A stretch of DNA of 64,000 bases, from the NCBI GenBank assembly GCA_963790545.1, contig CAWBPA010000023.1, forward strand, positions 62,001 through 126,000, written 5' to 3'. How positions within the stretch are numbered: position 1 is the stretch's first letter; every line of letters starts with the position of its first letter. Position numbers and translations under genes: made by a program. The notes below the pieces were generated by a model. It was not told where the DNA came from, did not search any database, and worked only from the letters and a program-made list of their open reading frames with translations. Source of the stretch: DATBJG01 sp963790545 (GTDB taxonomy: Bacteria; Acidobacteriota; Vicinamibacteria; Vicinamibacterales; JAMQPK01). This document shows, piece by piece, positions 52,319-60,710 of the stretch.

Positions 52319-52738
52319 TCACGCGTTCCACATTGCACATTCACGGAACTGCATGGTTTCGATCCCACGGATGCGGGCAGGTCCATGCCGCTCGGCACCA
52401 GAATCCCGAGCTGCTGGAAGGCGAGTGGCGCGCCAGCCGACCACGCCAGTGCGCTCGTCGATGATGTCCTGGCGGAAGCCGCGCAGGCGCGTCACCGTGC
52501 CGACAAGTCCGACCTTCGCGAGCGGCTTCTCGACGGCATCCTCGGTCACGCGCAGCGTGTCGGCCACGGGGAAGCCGCTGACGTCGTGTTTCAACAGCCC
52601 ATACAGCAGCTGCGTCACCTTTCCGCGCAGGCATTCGCGGTCACAGGTGGTAGAAGCAAGCTGCGCCGCGCTCGCGTCGGCACCCCATGCGCAACACGCC
52701 AGCAGCAGTCCGACGATCGCCCTGTTCTTCATCGTCAT
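52319..52738 (-). pseudogene. Truncated copy of the exported protein at 58952-59848
   Basis: The first ~100 codons (from MTMKNRAIVGLLLACCAWG to IIDERTGVVG) are nearly identical to the gene starting at 59848. At 52440 the similarity ends abruptly and the frame runs on into unrelated sequence. The 335-bp match (52440-52774 with 59550-59884) is collinear without gaps. The truncated product keeps the signal peptide but lacks about two thirds of the protein. It is the distal gene after the Ser/Thr kinase, whose stop is 58 nt upstream. Confidence 0.8.
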
Positions 52739-52774
52739 TCCTTTCAATCGCACGCGTTCGTGTGGACCGGTCGC
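52440..52774. repeat. Duplicated segment, left part (matches 59550-59884)
   Basis: 335 bp, gap-free, with about a dozen mismatches by eye against 59550-59884. With the right part (55004-55213 versus 59900-60113) it shows that two copies of one locus exist, differing by the presence of the kinase gene. Confidence 0.85.
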
Positions 52775-52795
52775 TGCAGTGAGAGCGATCGGTTC

Positions 52796-55012
52796 TTACT
52801 TGTTGACATCCGGCGGAAACATCTCCTCGAACTGCGGGTCACCGTGGAGAAGCACAAGGTCGGGATCTTGGCGCGCCCATCCGGTGTGCGGCCGGAACCC
52901 GGCGTTCAAGGCGTCTTTCAGAGCTTTCAACGCTTCCCCTTTCAGCCCGAGCAGACAAAGAACGCACGCCGCGTTGTAGAGCAGCACCCCGTCGTCCGGC
53001 CGCAAGCCCAGGGCCAGTTTCAGCTCGCGCTGGGCCTCCTCGACTCGACCCAGACGTGCATAGTCGCCCGCCAGGAGCACGCGCGCGCGCGCGTCCTCTG
53101 GCACTTTCTCGACCTGCCTGGTGATGACTTGGAGCTCGCGCTGCAAGAGGATGCGCTCATGATCCTCTCTGCCGAGAGCACGACACGCATTGAGAACCGG
53201 CACCCAGATGTTGTAGTCCTCGGTGGCATGAGCAAGAGCTTCTTCGCTGATGTCCATCAGCTGGTAGTACTTGCCCGCTCCGAATAGAACGCGCGCAAGA
53301 AGATAGTAGCCGCTCTCGACGTCGGGATTCCTGCGGATGGCCTCGCGCACCCATGCCTCTGCCTGGTCGAACTTTTTCTCCGCCTGAGCGAGCCACGCCT
53401 GAGCCACCAGCACCTCGGGAGAGTCTGGAGCGAATCGCAAGGCGACAGCCGTGGCCTCCCTTGCCCGGTCCATCCACTGCTGCGAGCGATCACAGAAGTA
53501 GAAATATTGAGCGGCCGTGGCCGCGATTGCGGCATGAGCGACACCAAATGACGGGTCGAGGCTCACGGCATTTTCGAACATCCGCATGGCGAATTCGAGA
53601 TCGACCCGAGACAGCCGGCGGACGTAGTTCCGACCCCGCAGAAAGAGGTCATAAGCCTGAAGATTCTCCGTCGGGCGGAAGGCCAGCGCTTCCCGCTCCT
53701 CAGGGGAAAGCGTGATCCGCATCGCCTCAGCGATGCGGTTGGCGATCTCGGCCTGCACGTCGAAGATGTCCTGCAACTCGCGGTCGTAACGCTCGGACCA
53801 GAGCGGGTAGTCGGTCTGTGTGTCGATCAGCTGGGCGTTGATCCTGAGGCGGTTGCCGAGCCTGCGGACACTGCCCGTGAGGACGCGCGCGGTCCCCAGT
53901 TTCTGCCCTACCTCCGCTGGAGTCACTGGCCTGTCGCGGAAGGCAAGCACGCTGGCCCGTGACCGCGTCTTCAGCTCGCGGATTTTCGAGAGCTCAGTGA
54001 TGAGGTCTTCGGTGATTCCGTCGCGCAGGTACTCGTCCTCCTTCCCGCCGCCTAGATTGTCAAAGTACAGCACTGCAACCGAAGAGTCGGCTGCCGACGG
54101 TCGGGGCGCGGACGGAGGAGCCGACCTTTCGTCGCGGGGCTGGGCCTCGACCTCACGCCGCAGCCGCAGCAGCGCGGTCCTGAGCTCTGACGCGCTCTGG
54201 TAGCGGTACTGCCGATCCTTTTCCAGTGCCTGCGCGAGAATGCGATCGAACTCCGGCAAGAGAGACGGTACGAGCTCGCTCGGCGACACCGGATAGTGGT
54301 TCAGCAGGCGCTCGAACACGAGCGCCACGGTCTCGCCATGAAAAGGGAGGACTCCTGTCGCCATCTCGTAAAGCACCACGCCCAGGGAGAAGATGTCGCT
54401 GCGTGCGTCGGCGACTTCTCCGCGCGCCTGTTCGGGAGACATGTAGGAAACGGTGCCAAAGGCGGTGCCAGGCTTGGTCAGCTCCTCGCGAGCCATCGTG
54501 ATGTCCGCGGCGTCCGCACCGGAGATGTCGAATCGGGCGAGGCCGAAGTCGAGTACCTTGGTCTGACCCCGCGCTGTGAGGAAGACGTTGGCCGGCTTGA
54601 GATCGCGGTGAACAATTCCCTTGGCGTGTGCCGACTCGAGCGCATCGACGATCTGCAAGGCGATGGCGAGCAACTCGGCGATCGGAACAGGACCGCGCGC
54701 GATGCGGGAGGCGAGTGTTTGGCCTTCCAACAGTTCCATCACGATGAAGTGATCGTTCTCGTGCCGATCGACTGAATGAACCGTGCAGATGTTCGGATGG
54801 TTGAGTGCCGACGCGGCGCGAGCCTCGCGCTGGAGCCGTCGCAGCCCCACCTCGTCGCGCGCGAACTCGGGCGGCAAGAACTTGAGGGCGACGCGGCGTC
54901 CGAGCTGCAGGTCTTCCGCTTCGTACACCACACCCATACCGCCGGCACCAAGCCTCATACTGACTCTATAGTGCGAAAGCGTTCGGCCGATCCTGGCTTC
55001 TGTGTCGGTCAT
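52796..55012 (-). CDS. Serine/threonine protein kinase with TolB/FlgO-like and TPR domains
   Basis: The 738-residue product opens with a Hanks-type kinase domain: P-loop LGAGGMGVVY (21-30), Lys44, HRDLKPAN (135-142), DFG (155-157) and GTVSYMSPEQARGE. A Pro-rich linker (~290-310) follows, then a FlgO/TolB-N-like domain (SSVAVLYFDNLGGGKEDEYLRDGITEDL to NAQLIDTQTDYPLWSERYDR). At least six TPRs run to the C-terminus. No membrane helix is seen, so it is cytoplasmic. The start at 55012 overlaps the stop of a small conserved frame (ATGA). Its target is unknown. Confidence 0.92.
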   Translation of the reverse strand: MTDTEARIGRTLSHYRVSMRLGAGGMGVVYEAEDLQLGRRVALKFLPPEFARDEVGLRRLQREARAASALNHPNICTVHSVDRHENDHFIVMELLEGQTLASRIARGPVPIAELLAIALQIVDALESAHAKGIVHRDLKPANVFLTARGQTKVLDFGLARFDISGADAADITMAREELTKPGTAFGTVSYMSPEQARGEVADARSDIFSLGVVLYEMATGVLPFHGETVALVFERLLNHYPVSPSELVPSLLPEFDRILAQALEKDRQYRYQSASELRTALLRLRREVEAQPRDERSAPPSAPRPSAADSSVAVLYFDNLGGGKEDEYLRDGITEDLITELSKIRELKTRSRASVLAFRDRPVTPAEVGQKLGTARVLTGSVRRLGNRLRINAQLIDTQTDYPLWSERYDRELQDIFDVQAEIANRIAEAMRITLSPEEREALAFRPTENLQAYDLFLRGRNYVRRLSRVDLEFAMRMFENAVSLDPSFGVAHAAIAATAAQYFYFCDRSQQWMDRAREATAVALRFAPDSPEVLVAQAWLAQAEKKFDQAEAWVREAIRRNPDVESGYYLLARVLFGAGKYYQLMDISEEALAHATEDYNIWVPVLNACRALGREDHERILLQRELQVITRQVEKVPEDARARVLLAGDYARLGRVEEAQRELKLALGLRPDDGVLLYNAACVLCLLGLKGEALKALKDALNAGFRPHTGWARQDPDLVLLHGDPQFEEMFPPDVNK

Positions 55013-55213
55013 GCCTCGTAGTCCAGCAAAAACTCCACGTCTTGGGTCAGAGGGAGGACCTCATCATGCCGCACAATCCGGCTCGATGCGCACCACACGT
55101 CGGGTTGTTGTCAGACAGCTCGCGCTCCGGCTGGACATCGGAGAACGCCACGGTGCCCGGTGGGGTATCCATCACATGTGGCGTAATATCGATAGTCGTA
55201 AAGAATGGCTGAT
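55004..55213. repeat. Duplicated segment, right part (matches 59900-60113)
   Basis: About 210 bp similar to 59900-60113 with one 4-nt difference in length. It contains the start codon region of the kinase and the conserved small minus-strand frame. It ends at AAGAATGGCTGAT in both copies. Confidence 0.85.
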
Positions 55214-55292
55214 CTCGACGGCATGCTACTATCGGCCCGAAATCACGGAATGGAGCAGCAACCATGAAGAGACTTACCGTTGGGTTGGTCAC
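55009..55292 (-). CDS. Conserved small frame upstream of the kinase (copy A, frameshifted)
   Basis: Reading leftwards, the frame gives FFTTIDITPHVMDTPPGTVA, FSDVQPERELSDNN and, after a shift relative to copy B, PDVWCASSRIVRHDEVLPLT, QDVEFLLDYEA and a stop that overlaps the kinase ATG (ATGA). Copy B (59905-60177) reads the same protein without interruption. No domain is recognised. Conservation of the frame and the coupled stop argue for a real gene, but the evidence is thin. Confidence 0.4.
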
Positions 55293-55647
55293 ACTGTGCG
55301 GATTCCTGATGGTCGGCGCCGGGCTCGAGGCCCATCATGCCGTGGCGGGCGTGTACGACTTGAATAAAGAGATAGTCCTGCAGGGCCGGCTCAAGAAGTT
55401 GAACTTTACGAATCCGCACGCGAGCATCGAGCTCACGGTCCCGAACAAGGATGGCAAGGGGTACACCGACTGGGTGCTGACGACCGCCTCCATCACGAAC
55501 CTGACGCGGCAGGGGTTCAACAAGACCTCCATCAAGCCTGGCGATATCCTCAAGGCCACGATCCTTCCAGCGAGGAACGGGAACCCGGCGGGATTCATCA
55601 GGTCTCTCGATCTCGGCGACAGAGAGTTCAAGTTCGAAATCGACTAG
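55264..55647 (+). CDS. DUF6152 family exported protein
   Basis: 127 residues with a signal peptide (LTVGLVTLCGFLMVGAGLEA) and the family pattern: HHAVAGVYDLNKEIVLQGRL, NFTNPHASIELTV, and GFNKTSIKPGDILKATILPARNG. DUF6152 proteins are small periplasmic beta-barrel-like proteins of unknown role, frequent in acidobacteria and proteobacteria. It is first of three plus-strand exported genes (next at 55671, 56711), spaced by 23 and 8 nt, and so probably an operon. It is divergent from the kinase locus. Confidence 0.87.
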   Translation: MKRLTVGLVTLCGFLMVGAGLEAHHAVAGVYDLNKEIVLQGRLKKLNFTNPHASIELTVPNKDGKGYTDWVLTTASITNLTRQGFNKTSIKPGDILKATILPARNGNPAGFIRSLDLGDREFKFEID

Positions 55648-55670
55648 CTGAACGACGGGGGAGCTCGCAA

Positions 55671-56702
55671 ATGGGTTTTCGACGCGCTGTGGCGTCGGCC
55701 GTGTTCCTGGCCGTCGTCGTGATGCATCACGGGCCGGCAGGCGCGCAGGCAGGCCCGCCGCCAGGAGGTCAGGCAGGGCCGCCAGGACGGGGAGCAGGCG
55801 CGCCTGATCCGGGAGCCGGAGGGCCTCCTCCGGGCCGGGGCGGTGGCCGAGGTGGTGGCTTTGGCGATGCCGGGGCATTTACGCCCGCAGCCGGGGCCAA
55901 AGACCTGAAGTCGGTCCTCTTCAACTGGGCCTGGCATATGGGGATGCTGCGGAGCGGGGCCGAGTCCGAGCTGATCAAGACGCTCGACTACCACGCTGCG
56001 GGCGGCACCATTCAGGTCGACGGTCAACCCTGCACGCTGGCGAAGTATCGCATCCAGGCCAACTACCAGGTTCCGGGGTACCGGGTGGATATCGAGTGCA
56101 CGTTCAAGAACAAGAAGCAGTACAAGAACGTTGAAACGCTGAGCGGGGATTACGCCTGGGACGAAGACATGCCGGGCGCTGAACTCGTTCCCGGCAAGGG
56201 CAAGGCCACGCCGCGGGAGGCAACGCTCGAGGAACGGCGGATTCGTCTGTGGGCGAGCCCTCATGGTGCGCCAAAGGCCGCCATCGCTGGTGCGGCCGGC
56301 ATGCCGCCGAGCGAGTCATTCGGGGAGAACCCGGCCGTGCTGCTCGATACCCAGGCTAAGGCTGGAGCGAAATCGGTGACGACCCTGGAATGGCAGGGGG
56401 AAAAAGCCGTCATCACGTTTCCGATTCCGGACGTCCCCGGTGCGATGGCGACGGCCACACTCGTCAACTACCTGCCCGAGAGCGTTGTCGTGACGCACGG
56501 TCCGAACAAGACCGAGTTCATCTACGGCAAATGGGCGGACTGGAACAATCCCCTGTTCAAGATCGAGGCGTTGTACGCCGGCACCATCGTCGAGCGCCGG
56601 AACGGCACGGTCGTTCGCAGTGTGAATGCGAAGGTCACGGAGATCGGCCAGATATACGTCATCATGCCCGTGCCGGAGAGTGTGCGGAAGGCTGGAAAGT
56701 GA
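55671..56702 (+). CDS. Exported protein of unknown function with Gly/Pro-rich N-terminus
   Basis: 343 residues with a signal peptide ending near GPAGAQA, then ~50 residues of PPG/GRGGG low complexity. The body is beta-rich: VLFNWAWHMGMLRSGAESELIKTLDYHAAGG, AKYRIQANYQVPGYRVDIEC and SVTTLEWQGEKAVITFPIPDVPG. It ends with VNAKVTEIGQIYVIMPVP. I do not recognise the family. It is sandwiched between DUF6152 and a GRWEGDTLVV-family protein with short gaps, which suggests a shared periplasmic function. Confidence 0.75.
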   Translation: MGFRRAVASAVFLAVVVMHHGPAGAQAGPPPGGQAGPPGRGAGAPDPGAGGPPPGRGGGRGGGFGDAGAFTPAAGAKDLKSVLFNWAWHMGMLRSGAESELIKTLDYHAAGGTIQVDGQPCTLAKYRIQANYQVPGYRVDIECTFKNKKQYKNVETLSGDYAWDEDMPGAELVPGKGKATPREATLEERRIRLWASPHGAPKAAIAGAAGMPPSESFGENPAVLLDTQAKAGAKSVTTLEWQGEKAVITFPIPDVPGAMATATLVNYLPESVVVTHGPNKTEFIYGKWADWNNPLFKIEALYAGTIVERRNGTVVRSVNAKVTEIGQIYVIMPVPESVRKAGK

Positions 56703-56710
56703 GGATTGCG

Positions 56711-57631
56711 ATGAACAAGCAGCGAATCAGCGGCGCGCGCATTCTCGCGTGCACCACGGCGGCAATCCTTGTTCTCATCGGTACGTCCCCGGTCGTGCAG
56801 GGCGGGTTTGGACAGGGCGGTCGCGGCGGCGGGGCTCCGCAAGGAGACCCGGCGGCAGCGCCGACGCCCAGACTGGCCAACGCGAAGCCTGACCTGACTG
56901 GATCCTGGGGTGGAGGCCTGAGTTTTACGGGCGCCGGCGCCCCGGGTACGACCGTAGGCAGCATGTTCCGGCGATGCACACCCTTCCAGTCGAAGAACTG
57001 TATGGAGTGGACCAACCAGAGCGCGGACTGGGTGTTCATGTCGACAGCGCGCCTCGATATGCGCGTGCCGATATACAAGCCCGAGCACTGGGACAAGATG
57101 ATCGAGATGGATCAGTGGACGAACAGGGACGACCCGGTCATGACCTGCCTCCCGCTCGGAATTCCGAGACAGGGACCGCCAGCGCGAATCTTCCACACCG
57201 ACACCGACATCACAATGCTCTACCGAGGCGGCGTCGACGGCGCAGGAGGATACGCGGAGCATCGCATGGTCGCGCTCGACGGGAAGCCACACGATCCCAA
57301 GCGTGCGTTGCAGTACACGTATATGGGGTACACAGTGGGTAAGTGGGAAGGCGACACGCTCGTGCTTGACTCCATTGGGTTCTCCGACGAGACGTGGCTC
57401 GCGCGCGGCGGATACTTCCACTCCGACCAGATGCGCGTCGTCGAGAAGTTCACACGAACCGGGAACCAGATGCTCTACGAAGTCACGGTCGAGGACCCGG
57501 AAGTGCTGGTCGAGCCATGGGTCATGCCTGCACGGACCCTGCGGCTCGCCAACAACAACGCGATCATCGCGGAGCGGGGAAGCTGCACGGAGAGCGAATT
57601 GAAAGAGGTCAGCTCCCAGATGCGGCACTGA
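56711..57631 (+). CDS. Exported protein, GRWEGDTLVV family
   Basis: 306 residues with a signal peptide (ILACTTAAILVLIGTSPVVQG) and a Gly-rich linker. LANAKPDLTGSWGGG is followed by PVMTCLPLGIPRQG, YTYMGYTVGKWEGDTLVLDS and VVEKFTRTGNQMLYEVTVEDP. The motif order matches the 11717 gene and the N-terminal half of the 12658 gene. No catalytic residues can be named. It starts 8 nt after the preceding stop, so it closes the three-gene unit. Confidence 0.78.
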   Translation: MNKQRISGARILACTTAAILVLIGTSPVVQGGFGQGGRGGGAPQGDPAAAPTPRLANAKPDLTGSWGGGLSFTGAGAPGTTVGSMFRRCTPFQSKNCMEWTNQSADWVFMSTARLDMRVPIYKPEHWDKMIEMDQWTNRDDPVMTCLPLGIPRQGPPARIFHTDTDITMLYRGGVDGAGGYAEHRMVALDGKPHDPKRALQYTYMGYTVGKWEGDTLVLDSIGFSDETWLARGGYFHSDQMRVVEKFTRTGNQMLYEVTVEDPEVLVEPWVMPARTLRLANNNAIIAERGSCTESELKEVSSQMRH

Positions 57632-57681
57632 GTAACTTTCCAGTTTACGAACACCGTCCTCAGGGTGGGCCAGCGAAGAGC

Positions 57682-58275
57682 TTACTTATCGCTCAGATAC
57701 GGCCTCAGCGTGGCGTCGAGATCCTCGCGGAGCCTCGTCGCGGCGGAGCCTTCCCGGTGGAGCGTCCAGGCCAGGAACGAGCCGCCCAGCGTCACCTCGA
57801 TCATCCGCGCCAGCGCCTGAGCGTCGGTTCCGGCCCGGAGTTCGCCCTGCGCCACGGCATCGGTCACGAGCTGCTCGTAGCGCGCCCGTGCCGCGCGCGC
57901 GTGCCGCAGCACCTGGCGGCGCAGCGCCGCGTCCGCCCAATCGCTCTGCATGTAAGCGAGATTCCGCAGCGCCGCGCGCGGTGAGCTTGCCAGCCTGGCG
58001 AACATGGCCGCGGTGGCTCGCAGCGCCTGCAGTGGAGAAACCGCGCACGCACTCGGATCCGGCGGTGTGCCAGCGGCCCCGGCCGCGGCCTGACGCCAGT
58101 GCGCCAGCATCAGCTCGCGCTTGGAGCCGAACCGCTGCACCAGCGCTCCTGCGGTCACGCCGGCCTCCGCCGCGATTGCGCTGAGCGTCAACTCCGCAGG
58201 CCCGACGCGCCGCATCACACGCCCCATGGCCGCGAACACGTCCGCATCCTCCGCTTTCCGGCGCCGTGGGCTCAT
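57682..58275 (-). CDS. TetR family transcriptional regulator
   Basis: 197 residues. The N-terminal DNA-binding domain reads MRRVGPAELTLSAIAAEAGVTAGALVQRFGSKRELMLAHW. The ligand domain is Ala/Arg-rich (AALRNLAYMQSDWADAALRRQVL). It is divergent from the DUF1579-like gene, with a strong palindrome in the ~90-nt gap between their starts, so it probably represses that gene and itself. Confidence 0.9.
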   Translation of the reverse strand: MSPRRRKAEDADVFAAMGRVMRRVGPAELTLSAIAAEAGVTAGALVQRFGSKRELMLAHWRQAAAGAAGTPPDPSACAVSPLQALRATAAMFARLASSPRAALRNLAYMQSDWADAALRRQVLRHARAARARYEQLVTDAVAQGELRAGTDAQALARMIEVTLGGSFLAWTLHREGSAATRLREDLDATLRPYLSDK

Positions 58276-58329
58276 CGCGTGATTATGACCGGTACGGCCT
58301 CGACGTTGACATCTCGCGGTGCGCGCTCT

Positions 58330-58351
58330 AAACTAAACGCGTGTTTAGTTT
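58330..58351. promoter_or_regulatory. TetR-type operator with AAACTAAAC / GTTTAGTTT arms
   Basis: Perfect 9-bp inverted arms around a GCGT centre, AT-rich in a GC-rich background, between the TetR start (58275) and the DUF1579-like ATG (58368). Position and symmetry fit a TetR dimer site. Coordinates may be off by two bases. Confidence 0.7.
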
Positions 58352-58367
58352 CAGTGGTCACGGGGTC

Positions 58368-58943
58368 ATGGCGGGACTCGTCGTGGCTGCGCTCCTCGTC
58401 CCCGGCAACGCGAGCGCGCAGGTCTCGACCGTGACCGATCCGTCGAAGACCATCTATGGCGAGAGGAGCCCGCGCGCTCCGCGCGAGCTCGACGTCTTCG
58501 CGTTCCTCATCGGCAAATGGGACGGCAGGGGCAGGACCAGGCTTCCGGATGGGAAGGTGGCCGAGTACCCGGTTGCCTGGGTCGGCCGCTACATCCTGGA
58601 CGGGACGGCGATCGCCGACGAGATGCACGGACCCTATCCCGACGGCACTCCCTTTCTGGGGATCACCTTCCGCCAGTACGACCAGAGCCGGAAGACGTGG
58701 GTCATCGAGCATCTGAACGTCTCCGAGTCGTTCCTGAGGCGGCAGGTGCATCACGGCACTGGATCGGTCGCCGTGAGCGGCCGCACCGTCACGGTCACCT
58801 CGGGTTCACCAGGCATCGTCGTCCGCGAGCACTACGTGGTGCCGGACGCCGACAACTGGGTCTATCGGCTGGACTCATCCAACGACGGTGGACGGAGCTG
58901 GAACGAGGGGGCCATCGAGTTCACCTTCCGCCGCTCGAAGTAG
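58368..58943 (+). CDS. DUF1579-like exported protein
   Basis: About 191 residues from ATG 58368, with a signal peptide (AGLVVAALLVPGNASAQ). The body resembles the DUF1579/lipocalin-like group: LDVFAFLIGKWDGRGRTRL, EYPVAWVGRYILDGTAIADEM, FLGITFRQYDQSRKTWVIEHL and the final NEGAIEFTFRR. Function is unknown. A GTG at about 58341 would place the start inside the palindrome and is less likely. Probably controlled by the divergent TetR. Confidence 0.75.
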   Translation: MAGLVVAALLVPGNASAQVSTVTDPSKTIYGERSPRAPRELDVFAFLIGKWDGRGRTRLPDGKVAEYPVAWVGRYILDGTAIADEMHGPYPDGTPFLGITFRQYDQSRKTWVIEHLNVSESFLRRQVHHGTGSVAVSGRTVTVTSGSPGIVVREHYVVPDADNWVYRLDSSNDGGRSWNEGAIEFTFRRSK

Positions 58944-58951
58944 CGCCAGCC

Positions 58952-59848
58952 TTACTCCCACCCGCCGTTGCGTTTCTCTATCGGCAGGATCCGCATGAAC
59001 GCTTCCACGGCGTGGATCTGGCCGTCGTAGACCTTGAACATCTCCCACACCGTCAGCTGTTCGCCGCCGCGCTCGCGCACGCCCCAGGCCATGCGCAGCC
59101 ACACGATGCCCATGCGCTCATCAGCGGCGATGACGCGGGTCTGCACGTCACCGAGGCGCTGGAAGATCGCGAGCGACTGGGTGGAGATGTTCTGGCAGCC
59201 GGGAGCGAACTTGCAGTCTGGTCCGGCCATCACCTGGCCGTTCTCGTAGCGATAGGCGTCGGGCGCGAAGGGTGCGTTTACGGCGGCGAAGGTCTTCGCG
59301 GTATTGAGCCCTTGCGGGTAGTGCAGCGCCGCTTTAATCGCGTCGTCGCGGGTGGGGAGCTGTCCGGGACGGGGCGCGTAGTTCATCATGGCACTCGACG
59401 CGCTCAGCCCGTCGAGGTTGAAGATGAGCCCTTCCGCGCGGGTGCGTGTGGCCACCAGCTCGATTTCGCTCAGCTTGTCGGCCACGACCTTCAGCCGCAC
59501 CACCAGCAGCACGGGCGCCCCACTCTCCTCCACCACGACATGGGCGCCCACCACGCCAGTGCGCTCGTCGATGATGTCCTGGCGGAAGCCGCGCAGGCGC
59601 GTCACCGTGCCGACAAGTCCGACCTTCGCGAGCGGCTTCTCGACGGCATCCTCGGTCACGCGCAGCGTGTCGGCCACGGGCAAGCCGCTGACGTCGTGTT
59701 TCAGCAGCGCATACAGCAGCTGGGTCACCTTTCCGCGCAGGCATTCGCGGTCACAGGTGGTAGGAGCAAGCTGTGCCGCGCTCGCGGCGGCACCCCATAC
59801 GCAACAGGTCAGCAGCAGTCCGACGATCGCCCTGTTCTTCATCGTCAT
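58952..59848 (-). CDS. Exported protein of unknown function (full-length paralogue of the 52319 fragment)
   Basis: About 298 residues from the start at 59848. A signal peptide (IVGLLLTCCVWGAAASAA) is followed by CDRECLRGKVTQLLYALLKHD, PVADTLRVTEDAVEKPL, RQDIIDERTGVVGAHVVVEE and LVVRLKVVADKLSEIELVATR. The C-terminus has an NTF2/SnoaL-like feel (LTVWEMFKVYDGQIHAVEAFM), and a DUF8021-like assignment is possible but unverified. The frame is open further upstream to 59908, where the first codons (Met-Thr-Asp) equal those of the lost kinase. Confidence 0.75.
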   Translation of the reverse strand: MTMKNRAIVGLLLTCCVWGAAASAAQLAPTTCDRECLRGKVTQLLYALLKHDVSGLPVADTLRVTEDAVEKPLAKVGLVGTVTRLRGFRQDIIDERTGVVGAHVVVEESGAPVLLVVRLKVVADKLSEIELVATRTRAEGLIFNLDGLSASSAMMNYAPRPGQLPTRDDAIKAALHYPQGLNTAKTFAAVNAPFAPDAYRYENGQVMAGPDCKFAPGCQNISTQSLAIFQRLGDVQTRVIAADERMGIVWLRMAWGVRERGGEQLTVWEMFKVYDGQIHAVEAFMRILPIEKRNGGWE

Positions 59849-60113
59849 TCCTTTCAATCGCCCGCGTTCGTGTGGACCGGTCGCGCTCCCATTCCCCCAG
59901 TCGGTCATGACTCGTAGTCCAGCAAAAACCCCACGTCTTGGGTCAGAGGGAGGACCTCATCATGCCGCACAATCCGGCTCGATGCCCACCACGCGTCAGG
60001 CTGCAGGTTGTTAGACAGCTGGCGCTCCGGCTGGACATCGGAGAGCGCCACCGTGCCAGGTGGGGTATCCATCACATGTGGCGTAATATCGGTGGTCGTA
60101 AAGAATGGCTGAT
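59550..60113. repeat. Copy B of the duplicated locus, kinase deleted
   Basis: 59550-59884 and 59900-60113 match the two flanks of the kinase gene (52440-52774 and 55004-55213). Between them copy B has only 15 nt (59885-59899), whereas copy A has 2229 nt of kinase. The first three kinase codons remain. Confidence 0.85.
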
Positions 60114-60177
60114 GGCACGAATCGACCGCCATGAGAGAGGGCGAGGCCAACAGCAAAATCGACAGGCGGAAACGCAA
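59905..60177 (-). CDS. Conserved small frame (copy B, intact)
   Basis: A 90-codon frame with a hydrophobic N-terminus (FRLSILLLASPSLMA), then ITPHVMDTPPGTVALSDVQP, NLQPDAWWASSRIVRHDEVL and QDVGFLLDYES. It ends with a TGA that overlaps an ATG at 59908 (the former kinase start). The same protein can be read in copy A. No known domain. If real, it may be a small exported partner of the kinase locus. Confidence 0.45.
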   Translation of the reverse strand: MRFRLSILLLASPSLMAVDSCHQPFFTTTDITPHVMDTPPGTVALSDVQPERQLSNNLQPDAWWASSRIVRHDEVLPLTQDVGFLLDYES

Positions 60178-60179
60178 GC

Positions 60180-60656
60180 ATGCAACACATCACAACTACA
60201 GCGACACTAGCGGTTGTCATCGTGATCGCCACGGTGCTCCTGGCGCAGACTCCCATGAAACCAACCGCTCCAGGCACGGCCGGCGATCCGACCTGGCAAG
60301 GCATCCTTCGTTTGAGCGACGGGCGTACGTTCGTCACCGACGGGGGTCTGGCCATAGACGCGGCGCTCGCCAAACCAGCAAGGCTTCCCGACAGGGAACT
60401 CGCCGCCAAGGTGCTGGAGAGCTACCTCGGTGTCTCGCATAAGGATGAATACGGTTTCAGCGATCTCAACGCGGCTGGGTCTGGCCGCACCTATACCGCA
60501 CCCAGCGGCATCGTGCTGAACGCAACGTACATCAATTACTTGCGGCGCATTTTGCCGACAGGTTCTGTACGCTTTCGCATGACCGAAGGACTGCAACCCG
60601 TCGTGGTTCTTGCCAACGGGAAGGTCGTTGGTGTGCTCATGCCGGTGAAGCAGTAG
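60180..60656 (+). CDS. Small exported protein of unknown function
   Basis: 158 residues with a signal peptide (TATLAVVIVIATVLLAQ). The mature part has GDPTWQGILRLSDGRTFVTDGGLAIDA, LPDRELAAKVLESYLG and a C-terminus FRMTEGLQPVVVLANGKVVGVLMPVKQ. No family is recognised. It is divergent from copy B of the duplicated locus and lies 54 nt before the propeller gene at 60711, perhaps in one transcript. Confidence 0.65.
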   Translation: MQHITTTATLAVVIVIATVLLAQTPMKPTAPGTAGDPTWQGILRLSDGRTFVTDGGLAIDAALAKPARLPDRELAAKVLESYLGVSHKDEYGFSDLNAAGSGRTYTAPSGIVLNATYINYLRRILPTGSVRFRMTEGLQPVVVLANGKVVGVLMPVKQ

Positions 60657-60710
60657 CAATGTATCTTACGCATGAACAGCCGCTCGGGTCCTCCTGCCGA
60701 AAGGAATGTG

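Noticed and set aside
52775..55003. Kinase gene as a transposon insertion into copy A
   Set aside because: No terminal repeats, target duplication or transposase. Copy B retains the first kinase codons, so deletion from B fits better.
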